Both the position numbers and the translations under genes were made by a program. From contig CAKZLZ010000134.1 in NCBI GenBank assembly GCA_937127435.1, positions 1-57,493 of the forward strand: a stretch of 57,493 nt of DNA, given 5' to 3'. The notes beneath the pieces are model-generated. The model was not told the DNA's origin. It saw only the letters and a program-made list of their open reading frames with translations, and ran no database searches. The DNA is from an uncultured Verrucomicrobiota bacterium (GTDB taxonomy: Bacteria > Verrucomicrobiota > Kiritimatiellia > SS1-B-03-39 > UBA6053). Of this stretch, positions 33,731 through 43,991 are shown one piece after another (within the stretch, counting starts at the first letter, position 1; every line of letters starts with the position of its first letter).

Positions 33731-36525
33731 AACAGACCTCCTTTTCTTCTCAGCAACCATTCGGATGTGATGATAGAGACAATAAGCAAAAACAGAACCC
33801 AATGATCCCAAAGCGTAATATCCGCACGTTCAAGTTCTTCTTTGGATCCGGGACCGAAGGCGTCTTCAAGTTTATCAAGCTGGGACAAGGAAAGCAATTC
33901 GGCATTTCCCGCCCGCGAAATGCGCTGGGCAGTATCTTCATCCGCGGAAAACTCACTCCATTCGACCGGATTAAAAGCAGTTGCGATTCTGAACTCAGTT
34001 TCAACCGCTTCCGTTCCTTCTAATTTCACTCTCGATTTGGATGACGAAACCAGACGGATGGGATAAGCACCGGGTTCTTTAAACGGACCGATTTCCACAT
34101 CATACATGCCCTGGGATTGCTCGCGGTACTGAAGCGTATGCCGGGACATCACAATGCCATCCTTGAGCACTTCCACATCAAAGGCTTCTCCGGTAACCGG
34201 CTTGTAGTCCTGTTGAAGAATCCGTGCCGTGACTTTGATTTTATCATCGGGACTATATGTAATCGCATCCGTTCCCAAACGAATAAATTCATTGCCGGCC
34301 CTCAGACTTTCTCCGGCACCCCAGGTAGCCACCCGCCCCCAGAAACGGTGATGCAAGGTATCCCCTACCCGGTAACGCAAACGCCAAGTGCGGTCAAAGT
34401 TCAACATCATCACCCGGCCCAATCCATAGGACTGCACCACGATCAAATTATTTCGTTCTTTGATCTCATTCATTTCACGTATGCGGGCTGCGGTTTCCGC
34501 AGGATTCAAATCCGCAGTCACAAAATTCCGACTGCGTTCGGTGGTGGGTTGCGCATATGCCAAAATGGTGGCGGCCGGTTTTACATCTTTGGTGGCATAC
34601 CGCCATTTTAATGGTGGCAGGTCTTCCCAAATTTGATCGCTTTCGGAGGCGCTGTTTCCCAACTGCATCATTGGATTCCGTCTGCCTTCCTGGGTCGTGC
34701 GCAAACGGTAGGACGGTTCAGGTGATATACCGGAAGAACCCACGGTCTGATCAAAAGTAATCGGCAGCAGACTTTGCAAATCCCGGTTTGCGAATTTGTG
34801 AGGCATGTAGGTCGGTCCCGCGATCACAATCAGGGCCGCCCCTCTTTCACTCACACAGGTTTCAATATAACCCAACTGTTCAGCGGTAAGAATATCGGAT
34901 GACACATCCCCCAGAATAATCATGTCAAATTTCCGCCACTCCTCCAAACTGTCCGGTAAACGGGTGGCTTCCGCATCGCCAAAGGTACGGGAGGCCGATG
35001 CCATGATGTTGGGCCGGGGTGCCAAGCGCACAGAACTGTTGGTCGCAATATTGTCCGGTTCAGTCAGTACATATTGCAAATGAATGGATTTATCCCGTCC
35101 GTAAAACAGGTTTCGAAGGTATCGGAACTCCCATCGGGGGCGGGTATCCACCAATAACACATTGGTACGGTCTTCAGAAACCGCGGTTTGAAAGTCCCAA
35201 CGGTTGTTTTCAGAAATCACTTCATCCGGCATTTTTTGCACCCGGACAGAATAGGACAAAATGCCATCTTCTTCCGGTTCATCTGTGAATTTTATCAGAC
35301 TGCGATACTGATTGTCCCCTTCAGGAACCGAGACCGTCTTTTCATCCAAAACCTTCTCTCCACGCATGAACTTGACCGGAATTTGCTGACCCGCCACCCC
35401 ATAGAGCTTCAGGTTGACCTCGGCTTTTAAGCGCTCACCCTTGAAAATAGACTCGGGGGCCACCACTTGGGTCACCGCCAAATCATGTCGGGGATTCCGG
35501 CTTCCGATCAACACCGGGTAAACCGGAACCGAGCGGTTCGCAAGTTGCGTGACCGGTGCTTCAGGATGTCCGTGAGCGGTATCGCGGAAATCACTCAATA
35601 CCACCACGCCCGCCAACTGGTCAGGCGGTACATTTTCCAAAGTATAATCTAATGCTGTGGAAAGACGGGTTAAACGTCTCCAGTCCAGATTTACATCTTC
35701 AGTGGCTTCATCCAGTGCCACTTCGACTTTCCCGTTTTCGTCTTCCGTTTCAACCAGTGAAATTTCTTCAGGAGTCGCGGCAAAACCCACCACTTTCAAA
35801 TCATATTTTTGGCCCAGCACATCCAGCAACCCCTGGTCGGGGTTTTTCAGAATACGTTTTAAAGTTTCCGAACGTTTTTCTTCCGCCAGCAACGTAAGGG
35901 AATCCCGCTCTTCCTGTGACAACATTGCAAAAAATTCTTCTACGGATTTGCCGGAAACTTTTCCGGTCATTTTTCCGTCTTCATCATAATCCCTGGCATT
36001 AAGAATCCCGTGGAAAATCCCCAAATCAATCCATTCGTTCACATCCCGTTGCGGATCTGACAATTCCATGGAGTCTGATTGGTCGACCAGCAATACCACT
36101 ACCCGTTTTAAAGCCCGGTTTACATAGCGCTCCAACACCGGTTCGGAGAGAATCAGCAAAACCAGTGTGACCGCGGCCAGACGCAAAGCGGTGATTTTCC
36201 GGCTAATCGCTTGGGGTGCGACTTTACTTTCAATCCGGTAAAGGAACAAAACGCATTCCATAATTCCGGCACCGAGAAAAGAAAGAGCGGGCCAGGACCA
36301 GGGTGTGGCCAGCACCAAGCCGCGGGAAAGGGTTTCCAAAGAAAACCACAGCGTTAATGTGCCCACCACCCAGCGGCCCAGAAAATGTCCGGCCTGCAAT
36401 CGTTTACCGGAGACCCGACGATGTAAAACCACCCAGGCACCCAGAAACAAAACCGCCAAAATACCCACCAGGAAACCCGGGAGCTGGCTGAGGAATTGAA
36501 GGGAGGATGTTGGAGAGTCAGGCAT
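33727..36525 (-). CDS. VWA-containing membrane protein
   Basis: A 932-residue membrane protein. Helices near the N-terminus (about 12-34, 48-68, 75-97, 112-131) lead into a von Willebrand factor A-like domain with metal site DQSDSME (about 147-153). A long periplasmic beta and glutamine-amidotransferase-like region follows (LLVDTRPRWEFRYLRNLFYG at about 460-480; MIILGDVSSDILT). It closes with one membrane helix (HWVLFLLIVSIITSEWLL). Such proteins occur in BatA/DUF58/MoxR operons of Planctomycetes and Verrucomicrobiota, with an inferred chaperone or envelope role. It shares ATGA with the next gene. Confidence 0.8.
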   Translation of the reverse strand: MPDSPTSSLQFLSQLPGFLVGILAVLFLGAWVVLHRRVSGKRLQAGHFLGRWVVGTLTLWFSLETLSRGLVLATPWSWPALSFLGAGIMECVLFLYRIESKVAPQAISRKITALRLAAVTLVLLILSEPVLERYVNRALKRVVVLLVDQSDSMELSDPQRDVNEWIDLGIFHGILNARDYDEDGKMTGKVSGKSVEEFFAMLSQEERDSLTLLAEEKRSETLKRILKNPDQGLLDVLGQKYDLKVVGFAATPEEISLVETEDENGKVEVALDEATEDVNLDWRRLTRLSTALDYTLENVPPDQLAGVVVLSDFRDTAHGHPEAPVTQLANRSVPVYPVLIGSRNPRHDLAVTQVVAPESIFKGERLKAEVNLKLYGVAGQQIPVKFMRGEKVLDEKTVSVPEGDNQYRSLIKFTDEPEEDGILSYSVRVQKMPDEVISENNRWDFQTAVSEDRTNVLLVDTRPRWEFRYLRNLFYGRDKSIHLQYVLTEPDNIATNSSVRLAPRPNIMASASRTFGDAEATRLPDSLEEWRKFDMIILGDVSSDILTAEQLGYIETCVSERGAALIVIAGPTYMPHKFANRDLQSLLPITFDQTVGSSGISPEPSYRLRTTQEGRRNPMMQLGNSASESDQIWEDLPPLKWRYATKDVKPAATILAYAQPTTERSRNFVTADLNPAETAARIREMNEIKERNNLIVVQSYGLGRVMMLNFDRTWRLRYRVGDTLHHRFWGRVATWGAGESLRAGNEFIRLGTDAITYSPDDKIKVTARILQQDYKPVTGEAFDVEVLKDGIVMSRHTLQYREQSQGMYDVEIGPFKEPGAYPIRLVSSSKSRVKLEGTEAVETEFRIATAFNPVEWSEFSADEDTAQRISRAGNAELLSLSQLDKLEDAFGPGSKEELERADITLWDHWVLFLLIVSIITSEWLLRRKGGLL

Positions 36526-36533
36526 AAAGGAAA

Positions 36534-39077
36534 TTAACCGTTTTTAAATTTATCCAAATGTTTCAAAAAAGAATCTTTGGGCTGATTGAGTTCCTGAAAA
36601 TCCACTTTCAGGGTTTCACCCATTTGCCGTCGGATGGCGATCCATCTGCAAACCGCAATCTCGACCAATAACAAGGCCAATAAGGTTAAGGCAATGGGAC
36701 GCCAAAGTTCTCTGCCGAATCGTGCACCTTCCACTGCCGAAATGAGTTGTTCGGGATTCAAAGCTTCCTGCCACAATAAATAGCGGCGGATTTTTTCACG
36801 GTCCTTTTCGTCCAAGGTTTGCAACTGACCTTCATTTCCACTGCGATAAAAAGACAACAACAATTGATTTTCACTGTTCAGCCAGGTTTGAAGCGGGCGA
36901 TGAAGCACCTTCGGCAAATCAATTGCATACAATCCGGCTGAAAGTATGGGCGGGAGCTCCAACATTAACACTTGTTCCCGGGAATCTTTGTCCCCCATGA
37001 CCTGCAAGGCCGCAGGAACCGCTTCCCCATTCTCTCCAATCAGCGTGGCAATCGCCTGATCCCCTTTCAGAGGTTGAATCAGTTGATTCCGCCCGTCCGC
37101 ATCGGTCATCGGGATCATGCGCGAAAGATTCAAATTTGCACCCAAAGTGTATGGCACATTTAAATCCCCCATCCCCGCATCCACCAAGTTGTAAATCAAT
37201 TGATGCAGTACCAACACAAAGGCCCTAGATGATGGCAGGTTGCTGTCGCGTGTATCCAATCCGGTTGAAAGTTGCACCACCCGTCCTGCACCTAAAGGAT
37301 GGCTGATCAGAAAAGGATCTTCATTGCTTAAACGGAACCCTACTTTGGAATTCAAATCGCCACTTTCTTCAGGCGGAACCAACTTCCAATAAGAGCGGAA
37401 GACCACTTGGGCAAGATCCATGTTATTTGTACGCATCATTTCCAGCGCCGGATGTGCAAGACTGGCAGCCGAAAGCGTTAGTTCATCATCACTAACCTCA
37501 TTGGCTTCTAATCCGGGAAATTGTTGTTCCCCGACTATCGCGGGTAATACCGCGTAGGCATTTAATTTCCACTGATTATAAAAGTCCGCCTGGGTTTGAG
37601 GTCCATGTGCCACCAGCAAGCCTCCTCCGGCAACCACATAGCGGGCCAGGCCATCGGCAGCGTCTTTGGGTAGACGGGGCACGTCCAAAAGCAGTATCGC
37701 GGCGTATTCGCTCAAATTTTTCATGCGGGCAAAATCGGCCGCGTTCACAACCTTCGGTTTTATCATGGACGAATCACTCTCCCCGCCGCGGGGAGCCAGA
37801 GCCAGAGCCGCAAAAGCAGTTGCCCGATCCATAAACTGCAAAGCAGGATTGCCATCGACCAACAAAACTTTCAACTCCTTCACCGGAGTGACAATCCTAG
37901 TGGTCCGGTTGTCCGCAGGCAAGTCGTCCGCCCCGGTCAGTTCCACTTCAAGAAGATGTGCGCCGGTTTTCGTAAATTGATGTTCAAAAGCCAAGACGCT
38001 TTCTGAATGTGGCGAGAGCTGACCCAATTCGTCATTTTGATAGGTTACCCCTTCAACTTTTACGAAAACTTCCCCCGGGGTGATCGCCTGATCCCCTGCA
38101 TTTTTAATGGTCACATAAATGCCCACCGGACGGTCCAATCCAATACTGTCTCTGGAAAAGGTTACATCCGAAACCGCCGCATTTCTGATTTGCAAAGGCA
38201 GATCCAATCGGCGCAGAATCAATGGAGGATTTCCCGGCAATTGATTCACACTTTCTTTAACCGCAACCCACTCCCCCCGTTTTCCTGCCAGATTCCAACC
38301 TTCACGCTGACCGTCACTCATCAGAATCAATTGCTTGGCCGGGTTATTTCCCCGGGCCAAAGTCATCGCCGCCAAGGTCAAGGTTTCAGGAACCTTCATG
38401 GTCCCTTTCCCGGATGACACTTCCTGCAGGGCCGTGAGTACGCTGTCGCGGTCACTGATGGGACTGGCGATGGGCGCATAAGGGATGGATCCTCCCACGA
38501 TCAAACTGAATGTACTACCCGCCGGAGCGGTTTCAAGCAACCGTGTCGATTCCGCAATGGCACGGTCAAAGTTCCGGACCCCGTCCACCTGCACATCCAT
38601 TGAATCGGATGCATCCAAAATCAGTGCAATATCCCGCGCGCCCCGCGCACTGAAAATCTTGTTCTGCAAACGCTCTTCAAAGACCAATGCGACGCCGGAA
38701 AGCGCCATTAACAAAACCGCCAGCACCCGTAATCTGCGTTTCCATTTGGGATAAGTGGTCAAAATAAAAGAGCCGGCAATCGCGGCTGTGGCCATCAACA
38801 TCATGGGCAAAACCACCAACCAGGACATCATCGAACCCGGCGTAATAAACGGGCGGGCCGCGACGAGCGCCAACAACAGCAACAGCAGACAACGCAGGCA
38901 CATCAGCAAAAATTCTTCCAACAGAATTTTGCGCCGACGGCTGACCAGCGAATCTTTCAGGAAACGCATGGCGCCCCATTTCACCAATTTTGCGGATTTC
39001 CGGTTCAGAATATGAATAATGATGGGAATCGAAACCGCCAGCGTGCCCAACAACATGTAAAAGTTGAAAAAAGCCAT
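36534..39077 (-). CDS. BatA-like VWA membrane protein
   Basis: An 847-residue protein. The N-terminus MAFFNFYMLLGTLAVSIPII, followed by IHILNRKSAKLVKWGAMRFL, is the typical BatA double-helix start. Further membrane helices at about 52-70 and 85-108 precede a VWA domain with DASDSMD (about 153-159). The C-terminal part is periplasmic with a closing helix (LWRPIALTLLALLLVEIAVC). It shares one base with the DUF58 gene upstream, and 8 bp separate it from the next. Confidence 0.85.
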   Translation of the reverse strand: MAFFNFYMLLGTLAVSIPIIIHILNRKSAKLVKWGAMRFLKDSLVSRRRKILLEEFLLMCLRCLLLLLLALVAARPFITPGSMMSWLVVLPMMLMATAAIAGSFILTTYPKWKRRLRVLAVLLMALSGVALVFEERLQNKIFSARGARDIALILDASDSMDVQVDGVRNFDRAIAESTRLLETAPAGSTFSLIVGGSIPYAPIASPISDRDSVLTALQEVSSGKGTMKVPETLTLAAMTLARGNNPAKQLILMSDGQREGWNLAGKRGEWVAVKESVNQLPGNPPLILRRLDLPLQIRNAAVSDVTFSRDSIGLDRPVGIYVTIKNAGDQAITPGEVFVKVEGVTYQNDELGQLSPHSESVLAFEHQFTKTGAHLLEVELTGADDLPADNRTTRIVTPVKELKVLLVDGNPALQFMDRATAFAALALAPRGGESDSSMIKPKVVNAADFARMKNLSEYAAILLLDVPRLPKDAADGLARYVVAGGGLLVAHGPQTQADFYNQWKLNAYAVLPAIVGEQQFPGLEANEVSDDELTLSAASLAHPALEMMRTNNMDLAQVVFRSYWKLVPPEESGDLNSKVGFRLSNEDPFLISHPLGAGRVVQLSTGLDTRDSNLPSSRAFVLVLHQLIYNLVDAGMGDLNVPYTLGANLNLSRMIPMTDADGRNQLIQPLKGDQAIATLIGENGEAVPAALQVMGDKDSREQVLMLELPPILSAGLYAIDLPKVLHRPLQTWLNSENQLLLSFYRSGNEGQLQTLDEKDREKIRRYLLWQEALNPEQLISAVEGARFGRELWRPIALTLLALLLVEIAVCRWIAIRRQMGETLKVDFQELNQPKDSFLKHLDKFKNG

Positions 39078-40021
39078 TATTTTCTACGGTTTCGCCGCTC
39101 CATATAATCCACTAAAACCTGATGAATATCCTGTTTGGTATTTACAGGCACGTATTCTGCCTTCATCCGGCCGCAGTCTTTTTCAATTTTGGTGATAAAT
39201 GATTTCACCTGTTCGATGTACTGCACCCGCAAACTGTTGGGGTCGATCGGCAGATCCGAAGACACGCCTTCCAGATCATGAAAGTTCAAAAAACCATTCA
39301 GCGGGAAAGTGATTTCTTCTTCCGCCATCACATGAAAAATGATCAGTTCATGGTTTCGGAAGCGGAAATGATGCAGGGCCTTCATCAGCGTTTCAGGGTC
39401 ATCAAACAAATCACTGACCACCATGACCAATCCCCGGGGCGGTACCCGTTCTGCGATTTCGTGAAAAATCTCAGAAAGATCGGTTTCACCACCCGGCTGT
39501 AATTCATTGAGATGTTCCAGAATACGGCGCAATTGTTTTCCCTGACTACGGGCCGGTATATATTTCCGGACATGCTGATCGAAAGTCACCAGCGAAACAC
39601 CGTCCTGCTGACCCAAAAACAGATAGGAAAGCATCGCGGCCATCCGCTGGGCGTACTGAAATTTTGAAAGCTTTTTCCCATCCACTTCACAGGCTTGTTC
39701 ACCGGTATAATCCATGGAAGCCGAGGCATCTAAAAGGATGGTGGCGCGGAGGTTGGTTTCCTCCATAAATTCTTTTACGTAATAGCGGTCATTCCGGGCA
39801 TATGCCCGCCAGTCGAGCTGACGCAGATCATCCCCCCGCACATAAGGACGGTGTTGGGCGAACTCTGAAGAAAACCCTTTGTTGGGACTCCGGTGCCGGC
39901 CGGTCAAAGTTCCGACCATCGGCTGCCGGGAAAGGAATTCCATTCGAGTAATCGATTGGATAGCCTCCGGTGGCAGCAGCCACATGTAATCGGGCTCCTG
40001 ATTGGATGCGGATGGGGCCAT
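39077..40021 (-). CDS. DUF58 family protein
   Basis: A 314-residue soluble protein with the DUF58 signature: RPYVRGDDLRQLDWRAYAR, VKEFMEETNL, then a VWA-like strand with LLDASASMDY, the metal-ion site. DUF58 proteins are standard partners of MoxR ATPases in predicted cofactor-insertion or chaperone complexes. The upstream FHA-MoxR gene ends 3 bp before, the downstream BatA-like gene overlaps by one base; the operon is certain on spacing grounds. Confidence 0.92.
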   Translation of the reverse strand: MAPSASNQEPDYMWLLPPEAIQSITRMEFLSRQPMVGTLTGRHRSPNKGFSSEFAQHRPYVRGDDLRQLDWRAYARNDRYYVKEFMEETNLRATILLDASASMDYTGEQACEVDGKKLSKFQYAQRMAAMLSYLFLGQQDGVSLVTFDQHVRKYIPARSQGKQLRRILEHLNELQPGGETDLSEIFHEIAERVPPRGLVMVVSDLFDDPETLMKALHHFRFRNHELIIFHVMAEEEITFPLNGFLNFHDLEGVSSDLPIDPNSLRVQYIEQVKSFITKIEKDCGRMKAEYVPVNTKQDIHQVLVDYMERRNRRK

Positions 40022-40024
40022 GAC

Positions 40025-41563
40025 TTAAATATCGATGGTGGATTTGGCTTTCACATGTTCGATCAGCTGGTCAATCACATCGTCACTGGTTACCCCGGAA
40101 GCTTCCGCATTGAAGGTGGTCAGCACACGGTGTCTTAATACCGGCTTGGCCGCCTTAAATACATCCGCAGTGGTGGCGTGATATCGACCGTTCAGTACCG
40201 CGTACGCTTTGGCGGCCAGTACCAAATAAATTCCGGCACGCGGGCCGGCACCCCAGCCTACCATTTCCCGAACAAAATCAGGGGCATCGGCTTCTTTGGG
40301 ACGGGTGGCCCGTACCAGATTACGGGCCAAATCGATCACATGATCCGCAGCCGGAACGCGGCGCACCACCTTCTGCAAACGCAGAAGTTCTTCCGCACCC
40401 AGCGCGACTTCCAATTTTGCTTTATATGTGCCGGTGACCTGACGGATGATCCGGCTTTCTTCTTCAGCCGTAGGATAGTCCACAATAATATTAAACATGA
40501 AACGGTCCAACTGCGCTTCCGGCAATGGATAAGTTCCTTCCTGCTCAATCGGATTTTGGGTCGCCAATACAAAGAACGGTGCGGGCAGATGGTAACTGCG
40601 GTCCCCGATGGTCACCACTTGTTCCTGCATGGCTTCCAATAGTGCCGCCTGGGTCTTGGGGGGCGTACGGTTAATTTCATCCGCCAGCACCATGTTTGAA
40701 AACAAAGGTCCTTGTACAAAACGGAAATTCCGTTTCCCGGTGGTTTGATCTTCCTCCAACACGTCCGTTCCGGTGATATCCGAAGGCATCAAATCGGGGG
40801 TGAACTGCACCCGTTTAAAACTTAGATCCAAGACCTGACTCAAGGTGCTCACCAAAAGGGTTTTTGCCAATCCCGGCACTCCCATCAACAAGGCATGTCC
40901 ACGGCAGAGAATACTGACCAGCACCTGTTCAATCACTTCGCTCTGACCGATAATCACCCGGCCCAACTGATCCGTCATCCGCCCATAGGCCGCATTCAGT
41001 TCCGCAATAATTTCCAGATCATCAGCATCCAAATCCGATTCAGCCGGCAAAGGTTCCGGAGCCGGTTTGGGTGGAGGTTCCGCCACGGGCTCCAATCCGG
41101 TTAAATCCGCGGACACGACCGTATCGGCTGGGAAATCTTCAATTTCCATAGGCGCTGAAGGCTCATCATCGAGCGCCTCTTCAACATCACTCAGGTTGGT
41201 GGTATGCGCAGAACTTTGGCTTTCCGAATTCAGGGTTTCTTCTGAAAAATCAAACAGGCTTTGCGCAGTGGCGGTTTCATCCGTATGGAAAGAAATGATA
41301 CTTTCTCCGATCGTGACCTGATCCCCTTCCCTGAGAATGGCCGCATCCGTTTCGTCGTCATTTACATACAGACCATTGGAACTGTTCAAATCATAAATCC
41401 ACCATTGCTTGTCCTGAAAACGGATCACCGCATGTTTGGTGGAAACCCGGAAATCAGGGATCATTAAATCGCAACCCGGATGACGACCGATAGAGATTTC
41501 GTTTTCATCCAAATTTACAGCCCTGGATTCAAGGGGCCCCGACAAAAATTTGAGTTGTGGCAT
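40025..41563 (-). CDS. FHA-domain MoxR-type AAA ATPase
   Basis: A 512-residue fusion. Residues about 1-95 form an FHA phosphothreonine-binding domain (ISIGRHPGCDLMIPDFRVST, then WWIYDLNSSNGLYVND). A low-complexity acidic and proline-rich linker (about 100-170) follows. Residues about 185-505 form the MoxR AAA+ domain, with Walker A GVPGLAKTLLV, Walker B and following LADEINRTPPKTQAALLEAM, and sensor-1 VLATQNPIEQEGTYPLPEAQ. MoxR ATPases seldom carry an N-terminal FHA domain, so signalling through Ser/Thr phosphorylation is suggested. First gene of the operon. Confidence 0.92.
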   Translation of the reverse strand: MPQLKFLSGPLESRAVNLDENEISIGRHPGCDLMIPDFRVSTKHAVIRFQDKQWWIYDLNSSNGLYVNDDETDAAILREGDQVTIGESIISFHTDETATAQSLFDFSEETLNSESQSSAHTTNLSDVEEALDDEPSAPMEIEDFPADTVVSADLTGLEPVAEPPPKPAPEPLPAESDLDADDLEIIAELNAAYGRMTDQLGRVIIGQSEVIEQVLVSILCRGHALLMGVPGLAKTLLVSTLSQVLDLSFKRVQFTPDLMPSDITGTDVLEEDQTTGKRNFRFVQGPLFSNMVLADEINRTPPKTQAALLEAMQEQVVTIGDRSYHLPAPFFVLATQNPIEQEGTYPLPEAQLDRFMFNIIVDYPTAEEESRIIRQVTGTYKAKLEVALGAEELLRLQKVVRRVPAADHVIDLARNLVRATRPKEADAPDFVREMVGWGAGPRAGIYLVLAAKAYAVLNGRYHATTADVFKAAKPVLRHRVLTTFNAEASGVTSDDVIDQLIEHVKAKSTIDI

Positions 41564-41784
41564 AACTGACTATTCCTAAAATTTGATGAAACAGGTCCAT
41601 CAGGTTAAACGTATCACCAATAAGAGAGTTCTTCTAACCAATCCGTAATTGCACTGTCAAGTATGGATCAATTTTACCAAGGATGAGTTCCTGGATTATT
41701 CAGCCTGTTCTTTCCCCGAAAATCACTCCTTCTATGAATACACGACCGTAACTCCGGGTCACATATCCACTGAATTGTGGTCCT
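41564..41784. other. intergenic
   Basis: No gene or hairpin recognised. The promoter of the MoxR operon should lie here, since transcription runs leftwards from it and the upstream genes end at 41785. Confidence 0.4.
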
Positions 41785-42861
41785 TTAAATCTCCCGGAAC
41801 CACTCCCGGGTCTTTTCAATGCTTTGTTTCACATGAAAATGGTCATGGATCCGTATTCTTCCTGCTTTGCCCATGGCCCGGGCCATTTCAGGATCAGAGT
41901 AGAGTTTCATGATACGGTCCGCAATGGCACCGGGATCATGGGGAGGCACCACAAAACCGCTTTCTCCGTCAATCATCAGTTCCGCACTTCCGCCGGTGTC
42001 GGTGGTGATCGCAGGCACTTCGTAGACCATGGATTCTATCACGCTCTTGGGCAACCCTTCTCTTTTCACTGCGGGGAGTACGGTACAGTTACAAGCCGCG
42101 GTCAATGCAGGGGCATCGGTTCTGAATCCTAAACGGTGAATCTTATTTGCCACCGGACTTTTGGAAATTTGTTGCAGCAATTCAGGCGCATCCATTCCGT
42201 TTCCAATGAGCAACAAATGAACTTCTACATCCGGGGGCAACATGCCCATGGCTTCCACCAATACCGGCACCCCTTTGCGGGGACGGTTATTAGCAGTGCA
42301 GCCCACCACAAAAGCGTTTTCCGGTAGGTTGAGAAAACTCAAATCTGCAGGCTGTTCCTGATACCAATCCAAATCATGTCCCTTATAAACCGTTCTCGCC
42401 TTTTGAGGTTTGGAAAGTTGCTTACGCAAATCGTCCCGCACCGCATTGGACACACAGCTGATGCCATTCAACCGGGGATGTAAAATGGTGAGGTAACAAC
42501 TGGGATCATACCAAAAGATATTACCGGTTTGTCCACGATAGGCCACCAACTTCACTGGAAGCCCTCTGGCGGCAAAGGCCGTATTACAAATGGCTTTATT
42601 GTTAAAGAGATAGGCGACATCCACCGGGTTTTCTTTTAACCATGTCCGCATGAATGATACGTCTTTCCGGCTTAAGCGTTTACGGGGTTCGTAATCGATC
42701 ATTTCGATCCCGGCTTCTACCCAGCGGTCCCAATATACATTCTCCCGACCGGTCATAATGGTCACCGGATCCCCTCCCCGATGCAGACCGATAAAAATTT
42801 CCGCTTCAGGACGTATGCTGTTTAAAGGCTCCCCGGATGAGGTCATAATTAAGATTTTCAT
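41785..42861 (-). CDS. glycosyltransferase family 4-type
   Basis: A 358-residue GT-B enzyme. The N-terminal half carries no strong motif; the C-terminal nucleotide-sugar-binding half shows RPRKGVPVLVEAM and EGLPKSVIESMVYEVPAITT with TDTGGSAEL. Its start overlaps the lpxB stop as ATGA, so it is translationally coupled to lpxI-lpxB. It probably works in LPS core or outer glycan assembly at the cytoplasmic face. Donor and acceptor are unknown. Confidence 0.85.
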   Translation of the reverse strand: MKILIMTSSGEPLNSIRPEAEIFIGLHRGGDPVTIMTGRENVYWDRWVEAGIEMIDYEPRKRLSRKDVSFMRTWLKENPVDVAYLFNNKAICNTAFAARGLPVKLVAYRGQTGNIFWYDPSCYLTILHPRLNGISCVSNAVRDDLRKQLSKPQKARTVYKGHDLDWYQEQPADLSFLNLPENAFVVGCTANNRPRKGVPVLVEAMGMLPPDVEVHLLLIGNGMDAPELLQQISKSPVANKIHRLGFRTDAPALTAACNCTVLPAVKREGLPKSVIESMVYEVPAITTDTGGSAELMIDGESGFVVPPHDPGAIADRIMKLYSDPEMARAMGKAGRIRIHDHFHVKQSIEKTREWFREI

Positions 42862-43991
42862 ACATCAACCTTTAGTTGTTCCAGCAAAATTTTCGACACG
42901 GCATCCCCACCTTCATCCGGCACCAACCGGTCCCGGACCTCCTGTAACCCCACCAACATCTCCCGCCGCTCCTCCGTATCGGACAATAGAGGAAAAAGGG
43001 CTTTGCTCATGGCAACCGGATCCGCGTCCTGTTGAATAAATTCCTGACAAACTTCCCGTTCCGCAACTAAATTCACCATACCGATATGGGGGACCTGCAC
43101 CACCCGTTTGCCAATTTCATAGGTCAAAAAGGACGTCTTGTAGACAATCAGCATGGGGGTGCCCAACAACGCCGTTTCCAGGGTGGCTGTACCGGAAGTG
43201 ACCAAGGCCGCATCCGCACCTCTCACCAATTCCCGCATTTTTCCGGACACAATTTCCACCGCAGGCATATCAGATTGGCTATCACAAATTTCCCGAAGTC
43301 TTTTCTCACAATTTTCGTCCGCCGCAGGCACCCGGATTTGTACATCCGGAATTAATTTCTGTATCAATTTGGCCGATTCCAACATGGGGTAGAAGATCCG
43401 GTCGATTTCCTGCAGGCGGCTTCCGGGGACCAATGCCAGCTTCACCCCTTCGCCCCAACCGGCATCGGCTTCAACCTTTTCGGTTTCTTCCACCATGGGA
43501 TGGCCCCCATAGAATACGGGCAAATCAACCCCTGCAAACACTTTGGGTTCAAAGGGGAAGATGCAAATCAGCGCATCCAGCACATCCGCCATTTTGGGGA
43601 TGCGGTTTTTCTTCCAGGCCCAGACTTGCGGACAAATATATTGCACCACCGGGATACCACTCCCCTTTAAAGCCGCGGCCAGACGTAAATTGAATCCGGG
43701 ATAATCCACCAACAAAACCAAATCCGGTTTCCTGACTTTAATATCGGCCAATAACTGGTCAAAAATCTTTTTAAAATAGCCGTATCGCTTCAGCACTTCC
43801 CAAATGCCCATCACCGATAAATCCCGGATATGTTCTTTAATTTCCACACCTTCTGCCGCCAAATGATCACCGCCAAACCCCCAGGCTTTCACGTCAGGAA
43901 TCTGTTTTTTTAGTGATCTTACAATTCGTGCCGCATGGGCATCCCCGGAGAGCTCACCGGCGATGATTAAAATTTCAGGGTTCGATTTCAT
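42858..43991 (-). CDS. lpxB: lipid-A-disaccharide synthase
   Basis: LpxB joins UDP-2,3-diacylglucosamine and lipid X to make the lipid A disaccharide. I chose the start at 43991 (MKSNPEILIIAGELSGD), which shares ATGA with the lpxI stop, giving 377 residues; upstream starts would run through lpxI. Motifs: GELSGDAHAARIV, VLLVDYPGFNLRLA, CPQVWAWKKNRIP, and VTSGTATLETALLGTPMLIV near the C-terminus. Order lpxI-lpxB-GT4 fits lipid A and LPS synthesis. Confidence 0.95.
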   Translation of the reverse strand: MKSNPEILIIAGELSGDAHAARIVRSLKKQIPDVKAWGFGGDHLAAEGVEIKEHIRDLSVMGIWEVLKRYGYFKKIFDQLLADIKVRKPDLVLLVDYPGFNLRLAAALKGSGIPVVQYICPQVWAWKKNRIPKMADVLDALICIFPFEPKVFAGVDLPVFYGGHPMVEETEKVEADAGWGEGVKLALVPGSRLQEIDRIFYPMLESAKLIQKLIPDVQIRVPAADENCEKRLREICDSQSDMPAVEIVSGKMRELVRGADAALVTSGTATLETALLGTPMLIVYKTSFLTYEIGKRVVQVPHIGMVNLVAEREVCQEFIQQDADPVAMSKALFPLLSDTEERREMLVGLQEVRDRLVPDEGGDAVSKILLEQLKVDV

